A stretch of 15,341 nt of DNA from OMIS01 sp044350895 (GTDB taxonomy: Bacteria; Patescibacteriota; Microgenomatia; UBA1400; PJMF01). The stretch is from assembly GCA_044350895.1 (NCBI GenBank), contig JBILGT010000028.1:1-15341 (forward strand), read 5' to 3'. Under the pieces are notes generated by a model. It was not told the origin of the DNA and searched no databases. It saw nothing but the letters and a program-made list of their open reading frames with translations. Positions 8,601 through 14,918 of this stretch are shown in pieces (the first letter of the stretch is position 1; every line of letters starts with the position of its first letter). Made by a program: the position numbers and the translations under genes.

Positions 8601-9366
8601 TACTGCAACAATCACCGCAGGAAAAGATGCTGGCGGATTCTTTGACAATCGCACCAACAATGAACGTGTCACTGGTGGCCATAACCAAAGTAACGCTGTG
8701 CGAGAAAACTACGACTACTTTGCCAAAACAACAGACGTCAATGTTCCTGCGCAGAGTGATAATAATGGTTCACAAACCAACATTAATACACTCAGTGAAC
8801 TTACAGCACAAGCCACCAAACAAGGCGACAGCGTCTACTCAGTTCCTGGGAACCTCACCATCAACATAAATATCACGAGTGGCGGAAAATGGAATATTAC
8901 GGGTAATACAAAACATGTCATCTTCATCCCAGGTAACTTAACCATTGATGTACAAAATGCGAGTACCAATGCAGATCAACAAGAGCTTATCAATGTTGAT
9001 CCTGGTAGTTTCTTAGGCTTCATAGTGGGTGGAAACATTACTGTCACAGAAAATGTGGGATATAGTGGCGATGCAAATCTTGACGCACTGCAAACACCAA
9101 ATATTGAAGGTATGTTTGTAGCAAATGGCACTATTACCATCAAGAGTTACAATGTGACCAATCCAAATGATCGCAAGTTTGTAGGAGCTGGTTCCTACGT
9201 AGGATGGACCAATGTTGACTTACAACGCGACTTTGGTGATGGCAATAAACGACGTGAACTTCACGCTACAACTCCTACTGAAACCTTTATCCATCGTCCT
9301 GATTTATTGGTGAACGTTCCAGAAATACTGAAACGTGCGCAACTTACCTGGCAAGAGGTGAACTAA
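5677..9366 (+). CDS. Giant secreted adhesin-like protein with thrombospondin-type-1-like repeats and CBM-like domain
   Basis: 1229 residues. A Sec signal peptide (hydrophobic 8-30) has likely cleavage after AYA at 33-35. Residues 39-112 form a cysteine-rich knot-like region. Four thrombospondin-type-1-like repeats lie at about 124-296, with a Pro/Thr linker (165-179) between the first and second. Residues 333-500 resemble a galactose-binding-fold carbohydrate-binding module of CBM4/9 type: NPSFED at the start and AYYDNIEL at the end. A second Cys-rich segment (about 573-620) includes GTPDGCGGFC. Residues 630-755 look FN3-like, and 755-1229 form the module shared with the 1295-aa protein, with beta-solenoid-like strands (GNLTI, GNITV, NGTITI) and a WQEVN end. 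No LPXTG signal or C-terminal membrane segment is present. The domains suggest glycan or protein binding outside the cell. The start overlaps the upstream stop, and a 52-base gap separates it from the foldase-like gene. Confidence 0.8.
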   Translation: MNRKQRFLVFSTTIVIGLVIFLFQSFFGYVKPAYAQSSCSGSVRCCRSYSSECSPNGCKQACNPLVDGYDCVKCTSCIMECSNISPREACNYQSYFEGCIHSCNGTIYDGSCSSNTPAPEEPACVESTSWTNWTACSLACGGGVTTRYNTCSGATQSAVCNALPCPTPTPGPPTPTPTSCVTTSWGDWGACSTSCAGSGTRERYDNCGNKETENCTGTGSSCCSWGGWSGCECSSGRQYRTDSCGNSDSRSCTATGCSCSWTGWSTCSAACNGTQYRTCGSARQDQACNVGAAACASTSSIETGADCSDMTVTQTGNTVTVVAKPTAGTIEYNVPNPSFEDSNIDYWQYQNDLSFANAFNCTSNASFTCAHGLWFLAFKRNPVSYTDPYLTTDFFDAGLGDLSGKTFRLSFMSRGEFYPYQISSIGLQTEAVGGDWVNTSTYAALPTITVTPSVWQTYSFNVTFPTPAAGYTSSRMRIVLRAPNNDLTAYYDNIELSNVRTITNTQFYVTPYQTDITQSYCGATWTELPSAVFTPAYPPLTNEETWSTTWDVTGLGGQKFFVAANTWDQLSSCTGNPSGTCGTGFTGQCTGCRQTITICQTTCDVKCSVQGTPDGCGGFCSAGTDTGVPNGFSTVIIPDEGANIEPTLFTYTYPILLEYLDGTGKADYVEYVIFGQNDSLATQIINSTPTQLQALATTYSDRITYKRMPYTGNLQYSDTVVPKPTAGTDLRILTRAVNTSCSTEQYTAWDNHFFTLTGKITGELLNDPNGNCSGTSTLTLPSGTVTMSRRANNGVSSLVGYPTFTTLTNATNYQANLIPFTPDSNWSTLWGTITGSLVINNPDLANAYICSTCGNVGGLQVSNACLADYSQCICTISYPTEGLTTHKISAAYSPFDFYLQNVNFANDPWWQTWGGLVYSLGNIRSVSPISDVIPESCREDQQCDPHLIQTISGPNSSGTPDPARGQSAGIPIVGGTATITAGKDAGGFFDNRTNNERVTGGHNQSNAVRENYDYFAKTTDVNVPAQSDNNGSQTNINTLSELTAQATKQGDSVYSVPGNLTININITSGGKWNITGNTKHVIFIPGNLTIDVQNASTNADQQELINVDPGSFLGFIVGGNITVTENVGYSGDANLDALQTPNIEGMFVANGTITIKSYNVTNPNDRKFVGAGSYVGWTNVDLQRDFGDGNKRRELHATTPTETFIHRPDLLVNVPEILKRAQLTWQEVN
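6046..6564 (+). repeat. Four thrombospondin-type-1-like repeats
   Basis: Residues about 124-296 of the 1229-aa protein. Each unit carries the TSR pattern W-x-x-W-x-x-C, followed by Cys, Gly and an Arg-containing strand before the next Cys. Openings are WTNWTAC (130), WGDWGAC (185), WGGWSGC (225) and WTGWSTC (261); Arg strands are TTRYNTC, RERYDNC, QYRTDSC and QYRTC. The Trp/Arg/Cys spacing fits the layered TSR core, although the later units are shorter than animal TSRs. Confidence 0.75.
7564..9363 (+). repeat. Shared C-terminal module, copy 1 (in the 1229-aa protein)
   Basis: Residues 630-1229 align by eye over their full length with 745-1295 of the 1295-aa protein. Anchor blocks in order are WWQT..GLVY, C(D/E)P.LI, AGIP, (N/D)RT, ENY(D/N)YFA, VIF.(P/N)G(N/D)LTI, FL.FIV.G.IT, EG(M/V)F(V/I)ANGTI, KFV.AG.YVGW, TP(T/S)ETFI.RPD and WQEVN. 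The later half looks like a beta-solenoid built of short G-x-hydrophobic strands. Confidence 0.85.
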
Positions 9367-9382
9367 ACCTTAGTGTTCAGCC

Positions 9383-9412
9383 TTGACTTACCCTGGGAAA
9401 ATTAAGTATGCT
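9383..9412 (+). promoter_or_regulatory. Possible internal promoter before the foldase-like gene
   Basis: TTGACT (9383-9388) matches the -35 consensus at five of six positions. TATGCT (9407-9412) is a weak -10 after an 18-base spacer. If used, transcription would begin close to the ATG at 9419, giving a nearly leaderless message; no Shine-Dalgarno site is visible there. The gap is only 52 bases, so read-through from the upstream gene is equally possible. Confidence 0.3.
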
Positions 9413-9418
9413 GGTAGT

Positions 9419-10510
9419 ATGAAAAAGCAAGTGCTTTTTTTTATTGTTGTGGGACTTGCGCTCGTTGGTGGAGGTTTGTATTTTTACCTCAGGAAGCCAT
9501 CGGTAACTGTTGATGAAAAAATAGAGCAGCAGCTGGTGAGCGCAGAACGCTTTAAAACGCCAGAAGAGTGGGCGGAATTCAATAAAAAATGGCAAATTTT
9601 CCTTGCAGATGGTCGAAATTCTTCAGAAGAATACATTACATATTCTCAAGGAGAAGGGGCTCGTTATACATGTAACACCGAAGTCATGCAGGTGGGTGAA
9701 GAGAAGCTGTATGGCTGTGACCTAAATGCACTGTTTGTACTCCTAGCCTTTGACAGCTATATAAAGCCAACAAGTGTCCGTTCAGATGATCCACAGCTCA
9801 CTGAAGCAGTCGATGGACTCGTAGCCGATTCTGGGCTGCTACAGGAAGCCAAACGACTGCAACTTCTAGAGCTCAATGAATTGTTTTACAACAACCCCAC
9901 CAAAAATACTCTAGAACGGTTTGCCAAGCTGAAGAAGATTCGCCGTGAATATGATCTAAAGTTGGAAAAAACAGTTGATTTTGAAGCAGTTGTTATTTAC
10001 TTCCATAATCAAATTGATCCAAAAATTCCACTTGCTGAGGCCCAAGCTGCTGCCAAGACCAAAATTGATATTCTGTACAACCGCCTTAAAAGTGGTGAAA
10101 TTACGATGGAGCAGGCTGGAACAGAAATTAAGAACGATAAAATCACTGGCGACACAACAGGTGTCTCACTGGCAAATCTGGACTTGGTTTTTGCAGACAA
10201 CGCATATATTCGCCAGGAGCAACATAAATTTGATTCTGCATTTTTCAAAGATACGAGACTTGATGACATACTACGCGAGTTACCAGAGGGTGGAATGAGT
10301 GGTGTTGAAACCTGCAAAGACTATAAGTTCACTTCACAAGAGCTCTACAGCGATCCATATAAAGATGATTTTCCATTCATTGACAGCTGCTATTTGATTT
10401 TGAAGTCAAACAAAGTTAATTTTGGGCTCCTCGATCCAGGGAGTAACTATACTTCTGCAGAAGAGTATATTAAGGTTAAGTACAAACCAGTAACAACAAA
10501 GAAATTTTAA
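9419..10510 (+). CDS. Membrane-tethered parvulin-like (SurA/PrsA-type) foldase, degenerate
   Basis: 363 residues from the ATG at 9419. I prefer this to the in-frame TTG at 9383 because it places MKK directly before the hydrophobic anchor (4-22). Residues 30-185 are helix-rich, like the N-terminal chaperone part of SurA/PrsA proteins, with a cysteine pair at 85 and 100. Residues about 188-335 follow the parvulin outline: a VVIYFHNQ strand, a long helix (AAKTKIDILYNRLKSGEIT), an acidic linker, then ELPEGGMSGVET near the position where parvulins have LxxGxxSxxV, and a final SCYLILKSNKV strand. Several usual catalytic positions are not clearly present, so it may be a chaperone without isomerase activity. 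It sits between two giant exported proteins, ending 5 bases before the second, which fits a role in folding them. Family membership is an inference from pattern, not a match I could run. Confidence 0.55.
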   Translation: MKKQVLFFIVVGLALVGGGLYFYLRKPSVTVDEKIEQQLVSAERFKTPEEWAEFNKKWQIFLADGRNSSEEYITYSQGEGARYTCNTEVMQVGEEKLYGCDLNALFVLLAFDSYIKPTSVRSDDPQLTEAVDGLVADSGLLQEAKRLQLLELNELFYNNPTKNTLERFAKLKKIRREYDLKLEKTVDFEAVVIYFHNQIDPKIPLAEAQAAAKTKIDILYNRLKSGEITMEQAGTEIKNDKITGDTTGVSLANLDLVFADNAYIRQEQHKFDSAFFKDTRLDDILRELPEGGMSGVETCKDYKFTSQELYSDPYKDDFPFIDSCYLILKSNKVNFGLLDPGSNYTSAEEYIKVKYKPVTTKKF

Positions 10511-10515
10511 GTAGT

Positions 10516-13500
10516 ATGAGTGGACTAAAACGCACCATCACCATCTTCACCCTCATAGTGTTGCTGTCTCAAACAGTGGTAAGTGTCGTGCGCGCTGCTG
10601 GACCAACCGTTGATCACCGTTTTTATATTGAACTTCCCAATGGAGCCAAGAAAAAACTAGAAATGAAAGGTGTGAAGATCCATAAATCAGTCATCTTCCG
10701 CAAATCAAATGGCGACATTGAAAATGGAAAATTTTTACTTGATCAATGTAGATATCCTGATGAAGGCAACTTACAGAGACCAATTACTGGCGGCTACCAC
10801 TGCGCTACCAATGAATCCTGTTACAACGAAGATATTGGCGCACCATATCTACCACCAAGCTTCAACGCCGCCAGGAAATTCAATAGCTTGAGTGATACTT
10901 CATACATGAACTTTTATAACGAGACATTTACCAGCATGTTAACTAGAGAAGCACCGTACCTGGTACAGCTATATGACCCCACAAATATTCGTGGCTTTAC
11001 TGGGGCAAAGTGGGTGGGTAATGTGGACTGGGCTGCCAATAATGGCGGTATGGAAATACTGCAAAGTGGAACTGAAAATCCACATCCCAATGAACCAGTT
11101 GTTTCATCTTCAGAAAATAGATCATGGAGTCAGGTATATGGATATTCAGCACCTCAATCTTGGGGACCAGGTGAAGTGTATCGGAACCCACAAGGTGGAA
11201 ATATTCTGCAAGGTAGAATCAGCTGGTCGCTTATTCCACCTCAAGACCCACCACCACGCAGCGGCACTGCCCAGTTCCAAGGAACTTGTTTCAACAAAAG
11301 TTGTCCCGCGGTTGTTGAGTACAAATTACAAGTTGTTAATATTGAACCAGTTGATGTTACTTCTACATTCACAAAATCAGAGTTTTTCTTAACATTTTGG
11401 GGTAACTGGAATGCGTCACAAAAGGCAGCCGTCAAAGCTTTCTTAGGTACACCAGACTTTGAAGCAAATGGCGACTTTGGATATAAAATTGGCGAAACTA
11501 ATAACCTTAACATGTACCAAGGTAAACCATTTTTGGAATATAAATGGGCTGGTTCAAACACAATTGGAAAAGCTGCCAACGGCAAAACATTAATTGACCT
11601 CGTGGTATGGACACAACAAAGAAAAACAGCTGGGCAACCTGTACCAACATACGGTGTCAGTGCCAACTTAACAATTGATGGTGGTAAGAGTACCAATGGA
11701 TTTGTTGGTGCCACCAACTTTTCACTACTACAAGATGAATGTAGTTCATGTGTGCAAGTACAAGCATGTACGCCAATCAACTTCACACTTATTTCACAAA
11801 AACAAGGCTTGGCAAATGATGGCAGTCCAGTAGATTCAAGTCGTTCAAACCTCCAAGCAATATCGGCTGATCAAGATAATAGTTTCTACTCAATGGGCTT
11901 TGGTGGTACGTTTACCATAAAATTAAATTCACCTATCACAGACAAACCAGGCAATGATATTTCTTTCAAAGAAGTCACTTTAGTTGATAGAAGTGTCTAC
12001 ATTGAGAAGGCGCGCGTTGAAGTATCACAAGATGGATCAAACTACATGAGCTTGGGTGAAGCTATCAATCTCAGCGAAGTACAGTTTTTAGATTTAGCTG
12101 CATTAAATGGAGCACTCCCTGAAGTAAATTATATACGTCTGACAGACACCACCAATAAATCACTGCACAGTTACGACCCCAGATCTGATGGCTATGATAT
12201 TGATGCAATTGGAGCATGTAGTAGTGGAGCTTCAAGTGATAAACCTACTGCGACGATGGATGGCGCTATCATTGCCTGTTCAGATACACTGCCAAATCTG
12301 CACACAGTAAATATAAAAAATATAGATCTCAAAGGAAATGGTTTCAAAGAGCTTAGTTTTAGATTGTCATTTGTGTACAGTGCAGAAACAGCCAAAGTCA
12401 TTACACTTCTGGGAGAGCCAGACTACAGCACTTGGGCAACACAGGGAAGAGCACGTCAGAATGGCGACGTATTTGAATATGTTTTGAAGAAGTCTACAAG
12501 CGGTGTAACAAATGGTGAAACAGTTACACTCAACTGGAATGACTCTATTACTTTTGGCAAAAACAATCAAACAATTTCTCAATTTACTGAATATATGTTG
12601 GCACAAAATATTTCTACATTGGTCACCGTGGTAGGTAACCTACAAACCACAAGTGCATCTGGTGGAGTGCTTGAAAATCCTCGAGTTGGAGCTGTCCTGT
12701 TACAACTTGCACGCCCATGTCCAGCCTGTCCAGTCAGTGAACAAGGTCCACCAAATGACCCAATTATTCTCTTGCCTTCAAACCTCGATACTTCACTGCC
12801 AGTTATTAATAACCAGGTCACTGTTAAGTGGACTCAAACAACCTATCTCAATGGAAAGGGAAATGTTGTCGATCAGTATGAAGTACTGCTGTATCCTACA
12901 GACCCTACAAAGTACCCAACACCAGACGCAGCAAGTGCAGCTGCCACTGGAAATGCTGCAGCAGGTAAATTACCAGATCCACTCGTTTTGAGACACTGGC
13001 AGACTGCAGATAAAACAAACTATGCAACGGAATATACAAAACTCTTTACGCTGCCAGCCAACATTGGTGATAGTGTCACGATCGCCATCCGCAGTATAAA
13101 CAACGCACCAGTGGGTTGTGCTGGTCAGGCAAATAGTCAAGGTCCATGGACGATCAGACCAGATCTAACACTTCGAGGATCCTTTGGTGGAAGATTCTTT
13201 AAATCTGAATCTTGCAACCTTGCATCAGCCACACCAGTTGATCTCACACCAACTTCATTTGTCACAATTACCCGTGATGATAATGGCCAACAGAACACGG
13301 CAAATGCTGTGGGCAGTTCCTATGCAATTGAAGTTCCTGCCACCAAAGCAGACTACTTTGCAAAACTTAAATTGGAGCAATCAGGCTTACCAGAAGCACT
13401 CGTCTGTTCAAGTTGTAATCCAGATACAGGAGATGGTTTCTGTAGTCTTCCTCGCACGCAAGGACCCACAGACACCGCAGACTTCTTCTTGGAATCCTAC

Positions 13501-14403
13501 AACTTAAGTTTTGTAGAATCTTGGTGGCAAACTCGCAGTGGTTTGGTCTATGGTCACAATGGTGTTGCATCCACTTTACCGCTCGAAAGTGGCAATAAAA
13601 ACAGTGACTGTCTCGCCCTCGGTGATTACTGTGAACCGTTCTTGATCAGACGTGATCTTTCTGGTGAAGAGAAAACTGCCGGTATTCCAATGACCAAAGA
13701 GAGTTTCTCAAACATTGGTGGGTGGTGGAATGATCGGACAGATCATCCACGCACTGATAATGGCAGTGACAATAAATCAAAGATTGTGCAAGAGAACTAC
13801 AACTATTTTGCTAGCAAGATTGAGCTGCCAACCCCAGACATTACGAAAAATATCAGTTCACTCGGTGATATACCACCAGGCACTGAGCTCAAAGAAGCTC
13901 GACTTTCATATAGTGCTGGCAGTCTGCGTGTCGAACCCGATGTCACATGGGTAGTAGGCAGTGGCGAAAAACGAGTGATATTCGTAAATGGTGATTTGAC
14001 AATTTCACAGCGCAGCGACCAGCCAGTTATCAAAGTAGAGGAGGGTGGATTCTTGGCATTTATAGTCTCAGGATCAATAACATTTGATTCCACAGTGGGA
14101 CACGAGAATGTTGATGAAACGACTCCAAACCAATCAATTGAACCAATGGTGGAAGGTGTCTTTATAGCCAATGGAACAATTAGAGTAGCCAGTCGTGGAA
14201 GTGACGATAAAAAGTTTGTAGCTGCTGGAACCTATGTAGGATGGAGTGGAGTTCATCTGGGTCGTACCTTTGATAATGGGGGATTGGGTGTATTTAGAAA
14301 TACAACTACCCCAAGTGAAACATTTATCTACAGACCTGACTTCCTCACTAATTCACCAGAGTTAATCAAGTTTTCAGAACTAGTCTGGCAAGAGGTAAAC
14401 TAA
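10516..14403 (+). CDS. Giant secreted surface protein, paralogue of the TSR protein
   Basis: 1295 residues. A Sec signal peptide (hydrophobic 8-25) has probable cleavage near VRA/AG (26-29). Residues 30-270 are a domain I do not recognise, rich in aromatic residues. Residues 271-412 and 598-738 are diverged copies of one domain. Between them, about 420-567, lies a beta-sandwich-like domain with the markers SLGFGG-like (YSMGFGG), GNDISF, VEVSQDGSNYMSLG, YIRLTDT and SDGYDIDAIGAC; this acidic pattern is found in many bacterial surface proteins and suggests calcium or ligand binding. Residues 745-880 look FN3-like, and 880-1295 are the solenoid-like module shared with the 1229-aa protein, ending in WQEVN. 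There are no TSRs, no LPXTG and no C-terminal membrane helix. The gene starts 5 bases after the foldase-like gene and ends 4 bases before the PilW-like gene, so all three are probably cotranscribed. Confidence 0.8.
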   Translation: MSGLKRTITIFTLIVLLSQTVVSVVRAAGPTVDHRFYIELPNGAKKKLEMKGVKIHKSVIFRKSNGDIENGKFLLDQCRYPDEGNLQRPITGGYHCATNESCYNEDIGAPYLPPSFNAARKFNSLSDTSYMNFYNETFTSMLTREAPYLVQLYDPTNIRGFTGAKWVGNVDWAANNGGMEILQSGTENPHPNEPVVSSSENRSWSQVYGYSAPQSWGPGEVYRNPQGGNILQGRISWSLIPPQDPPPRSGTAQFQGTCFNKSCPAVVEYKLQVVNIEPVDVTSTFTKSEFFLTFWGNWNASQKAAVKAFLGTPDFEANGDFGYKIGETNNLNMYQGKPFLEYKWAGSNTIGKAANGKTLIDLVVWTQQRKTAGQPVPTYGVSANLTIDGGKSTNGFVGATNFSLLQDECSSCVQVQACTPINFTLISQKQGLANDGSPVDSSRSNLQAISADQDNSFYSMGFGGTFTIKLNSPITDKPGNDISFKEVTLVDRSVYIEKARVEVSQDGSNYMSLGEAINLSEVQFLDLAALNGALPEVNYIRLTDTTNKSLHSYDPRSDGYDIDAIGACSSGASSDKPTATMDGAIIACSDTLPNLHTVNIKNIDLKGNGFKELSFRLSFVYSAETAKVITLLGEPDYSTWATQGRARQNGDVFEYVLKKSTSGVTNGETVTLNWNDSITFGKNNQTISQFTEYMLAQNISTLVTVVGNLQTTSASGGVLENPRVGAVLLQLARPCPACPVSEQGPPNDPIILLPSNLDTSLPVINNQVTVKWTQTTYLNGKGNVVDQYEVLLYPTDPTKYPTPDAASAAATGNAAAGKLPDPLVLRHWQTADKTNYATEYTKLFTLPANIGDSVTIAIRSINNAPVGCAGQANSQGPWTIRPDLTLRGSFGGRFFKSESCNLASATPVDLTPTSFVTITRDDNGQQNTANAVGSSYAIEVPATKADYFAKLKLEQSGLPEALVCSSCNPDTGDGFCSLPRTQGPTDTADFFLESYNLSFVESWWQTRSGLVYGHNGVASTLPLESGNKNSDCLALGDYCEPFLIRRDLSGEEKTAGIPMTKESFSNIGGWWNDRTDHPRTDNGSDNKSKIVQENYNYFASKIELPTPDITKNISSLGDIPPGTELKEARLSYSAGSLRVEPDVTWVVGSGEKRVIFVNGDLTISQRSDQPVIKVEEGGFLAFIVSGSITFDSTVGHENVDETTPNQSIEPMVEGVFIANGTIRVASRGSDDKKFVAAGTYVGWSGVHLGRTFDNGGLGVFRNTTTPSETFIYRPDFLTNSPELIKFSELVWQEVN
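11326..11751 (+). repeat. Internal domain duplication, copy A (1295-aa protein)
   Basis: Residues 271-412. Markers shared with copy B are VNI at the start, an aromatic FxLxF strand, a helix leading to FLGTPDF, GDFGYKI, a Thr/Gly-rich strand with NLTIDGGKSTNG, and a closing CSSC. Confidence 0.55.
12307..12729 (+). repeat. Internal domain duplication, copy B (1295-aa protein)
   Basis: Residues 598-738. Corresponding markers are VNI at the start, SFRLSF, a helix leading to LLGEPDY, NGDVFEYVL, GNLQTTSASGG, and a closing CPAC. Sequence identity with copy A is low, but the order and spacing of the blocks agree. Confidence 0.55.
12748..14400 (+). repeat. Shared C-terminal module, copy 2 (in the 1295-aa protein)
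   Basis: Residues 745-1295, homologous to residues 630-1229 of the 1229-aa protein. The closest agreement is in the last ~70 residues (KKFVAAGTYVGW to WQEVN). Both copies end the reading frame at exactly the same residue. Confidence 0.85.
14391..14396 (+). promoter_or_regulatory. Shine-Dalgarno-like site for the PilW-like gene
   Basis: AGAGGT lies 11 bases before the ATG at 14408, inside the end of the upstream coding sequence. The spacing is somewhat long. It is the only recognisable ribosome binding site before a complete gene in this window; the same AAGAGGT string at the end of the 1229-aa gene shows that it may simply reflect the shared WQEV codons. Confidence 0.3.
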
Positions 14404-14407
14404 ACAT

Positions 14408-14914
14408 ATGAAACAAAAAATGAAGGCAGGATTTACTTTAATTGAGTTGCTCGTTGTGACATCAATTGTTGTTCTACTACTGCTCACAATTTCAGCAATG
14501 TTTATGACCTTTTTATTGAGTAATGCACGCACCAATGTCACTCGTCAAATCAAAGCTGAAGGTAGTGAAATGATTGATCGACTCGAGTTTGTTCTGAGAA
14601 ATGCGAGGAGTGTCAATCAAACGAGTGGCGTAAGTATAGGTTGTGTACAAGGTGGAACTGCAAATGGTGTGAATGGCACAGGTTTTAATATTACTGACGT
14701 CAATGGAAATCCAATTAAAATTTCATTTGACGGTAGCCGCATACTTTTATCAGATAAAGCATTAAATTCAACGTTTGTGGTCTCGGAAAATCCAGTGCTT
14801 ACGTGCTATCAGGATCCCAACAATCAGAAAACAACAATTAAAGTTCAATTTTCTTTAGAATCTTCAAATATTCAAGAAGATTTCAGCGCTACTGTCCAAT
14901 TGAGAAATTCTTAA
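14408..14914 (+). CDS. PilW/GspJ-like minor type IV prepilin
   Basis: 168 residues. A short basic leader MKQKMKAG is followed by the class III processing site G|FTLIE: cleavage after Gly8, Phe at +1 and the conserved Glu at +5. A continuous hydrophobic helix then runs to about residue 37. An alternative ATG at 14420 would leave only a four-residue leader (MKAG). The following helix (QIKAEGSEMIDRLEFVLRNARSV) resembles PilW/GspJ minor pilins. The remainder is a small beta-rich globular head with two cysteines (about 79 and 137) that may form a disulfide. Expected role: a minor pilin or pseudopilin, processed by a PilD-type peptidase and placed at the tip of a type IV pilus-like fibre. Its tight coupling (4-base gap) to the 1295-aa protein links the giant proteins to that machinery. 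Confidence 0.85.
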   Translation: MKQKMKAGFTLIELLVVTSIVVLLLLTISAMFMTFLLSNARTNVTRQIKAEGSEMIDRLEFVLRNARSVNQTSGVSIGCVQGGTANGVNGTGFNITDVNGNPIKISFDGSRILLSDKALNSTFVVSENPVLTCYQDPNNQKTTIKVQFSLESSNIQEDFSATVQLRNS

Positions 14915-14918
14915 AAAA

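Noticed and set aside
9383..9385. TTG start for the foldase-like gene
   Set aside because: The ATG at 9419 begins a standard MKK-hydrophobic anchor; the TTG is better explained as part of a -35-like TTGACT.
11241..11786. Long antisense open frame (181 codons) inside the 1295-aa gene
   Set aside because: It lies wholly within a clearly coding frame on the other strand, has no recognisable domain, and its composition reads as a codon shadow. The same applies to other frames nested in the large genes, e.g. 908-1333 and 6158-6607.
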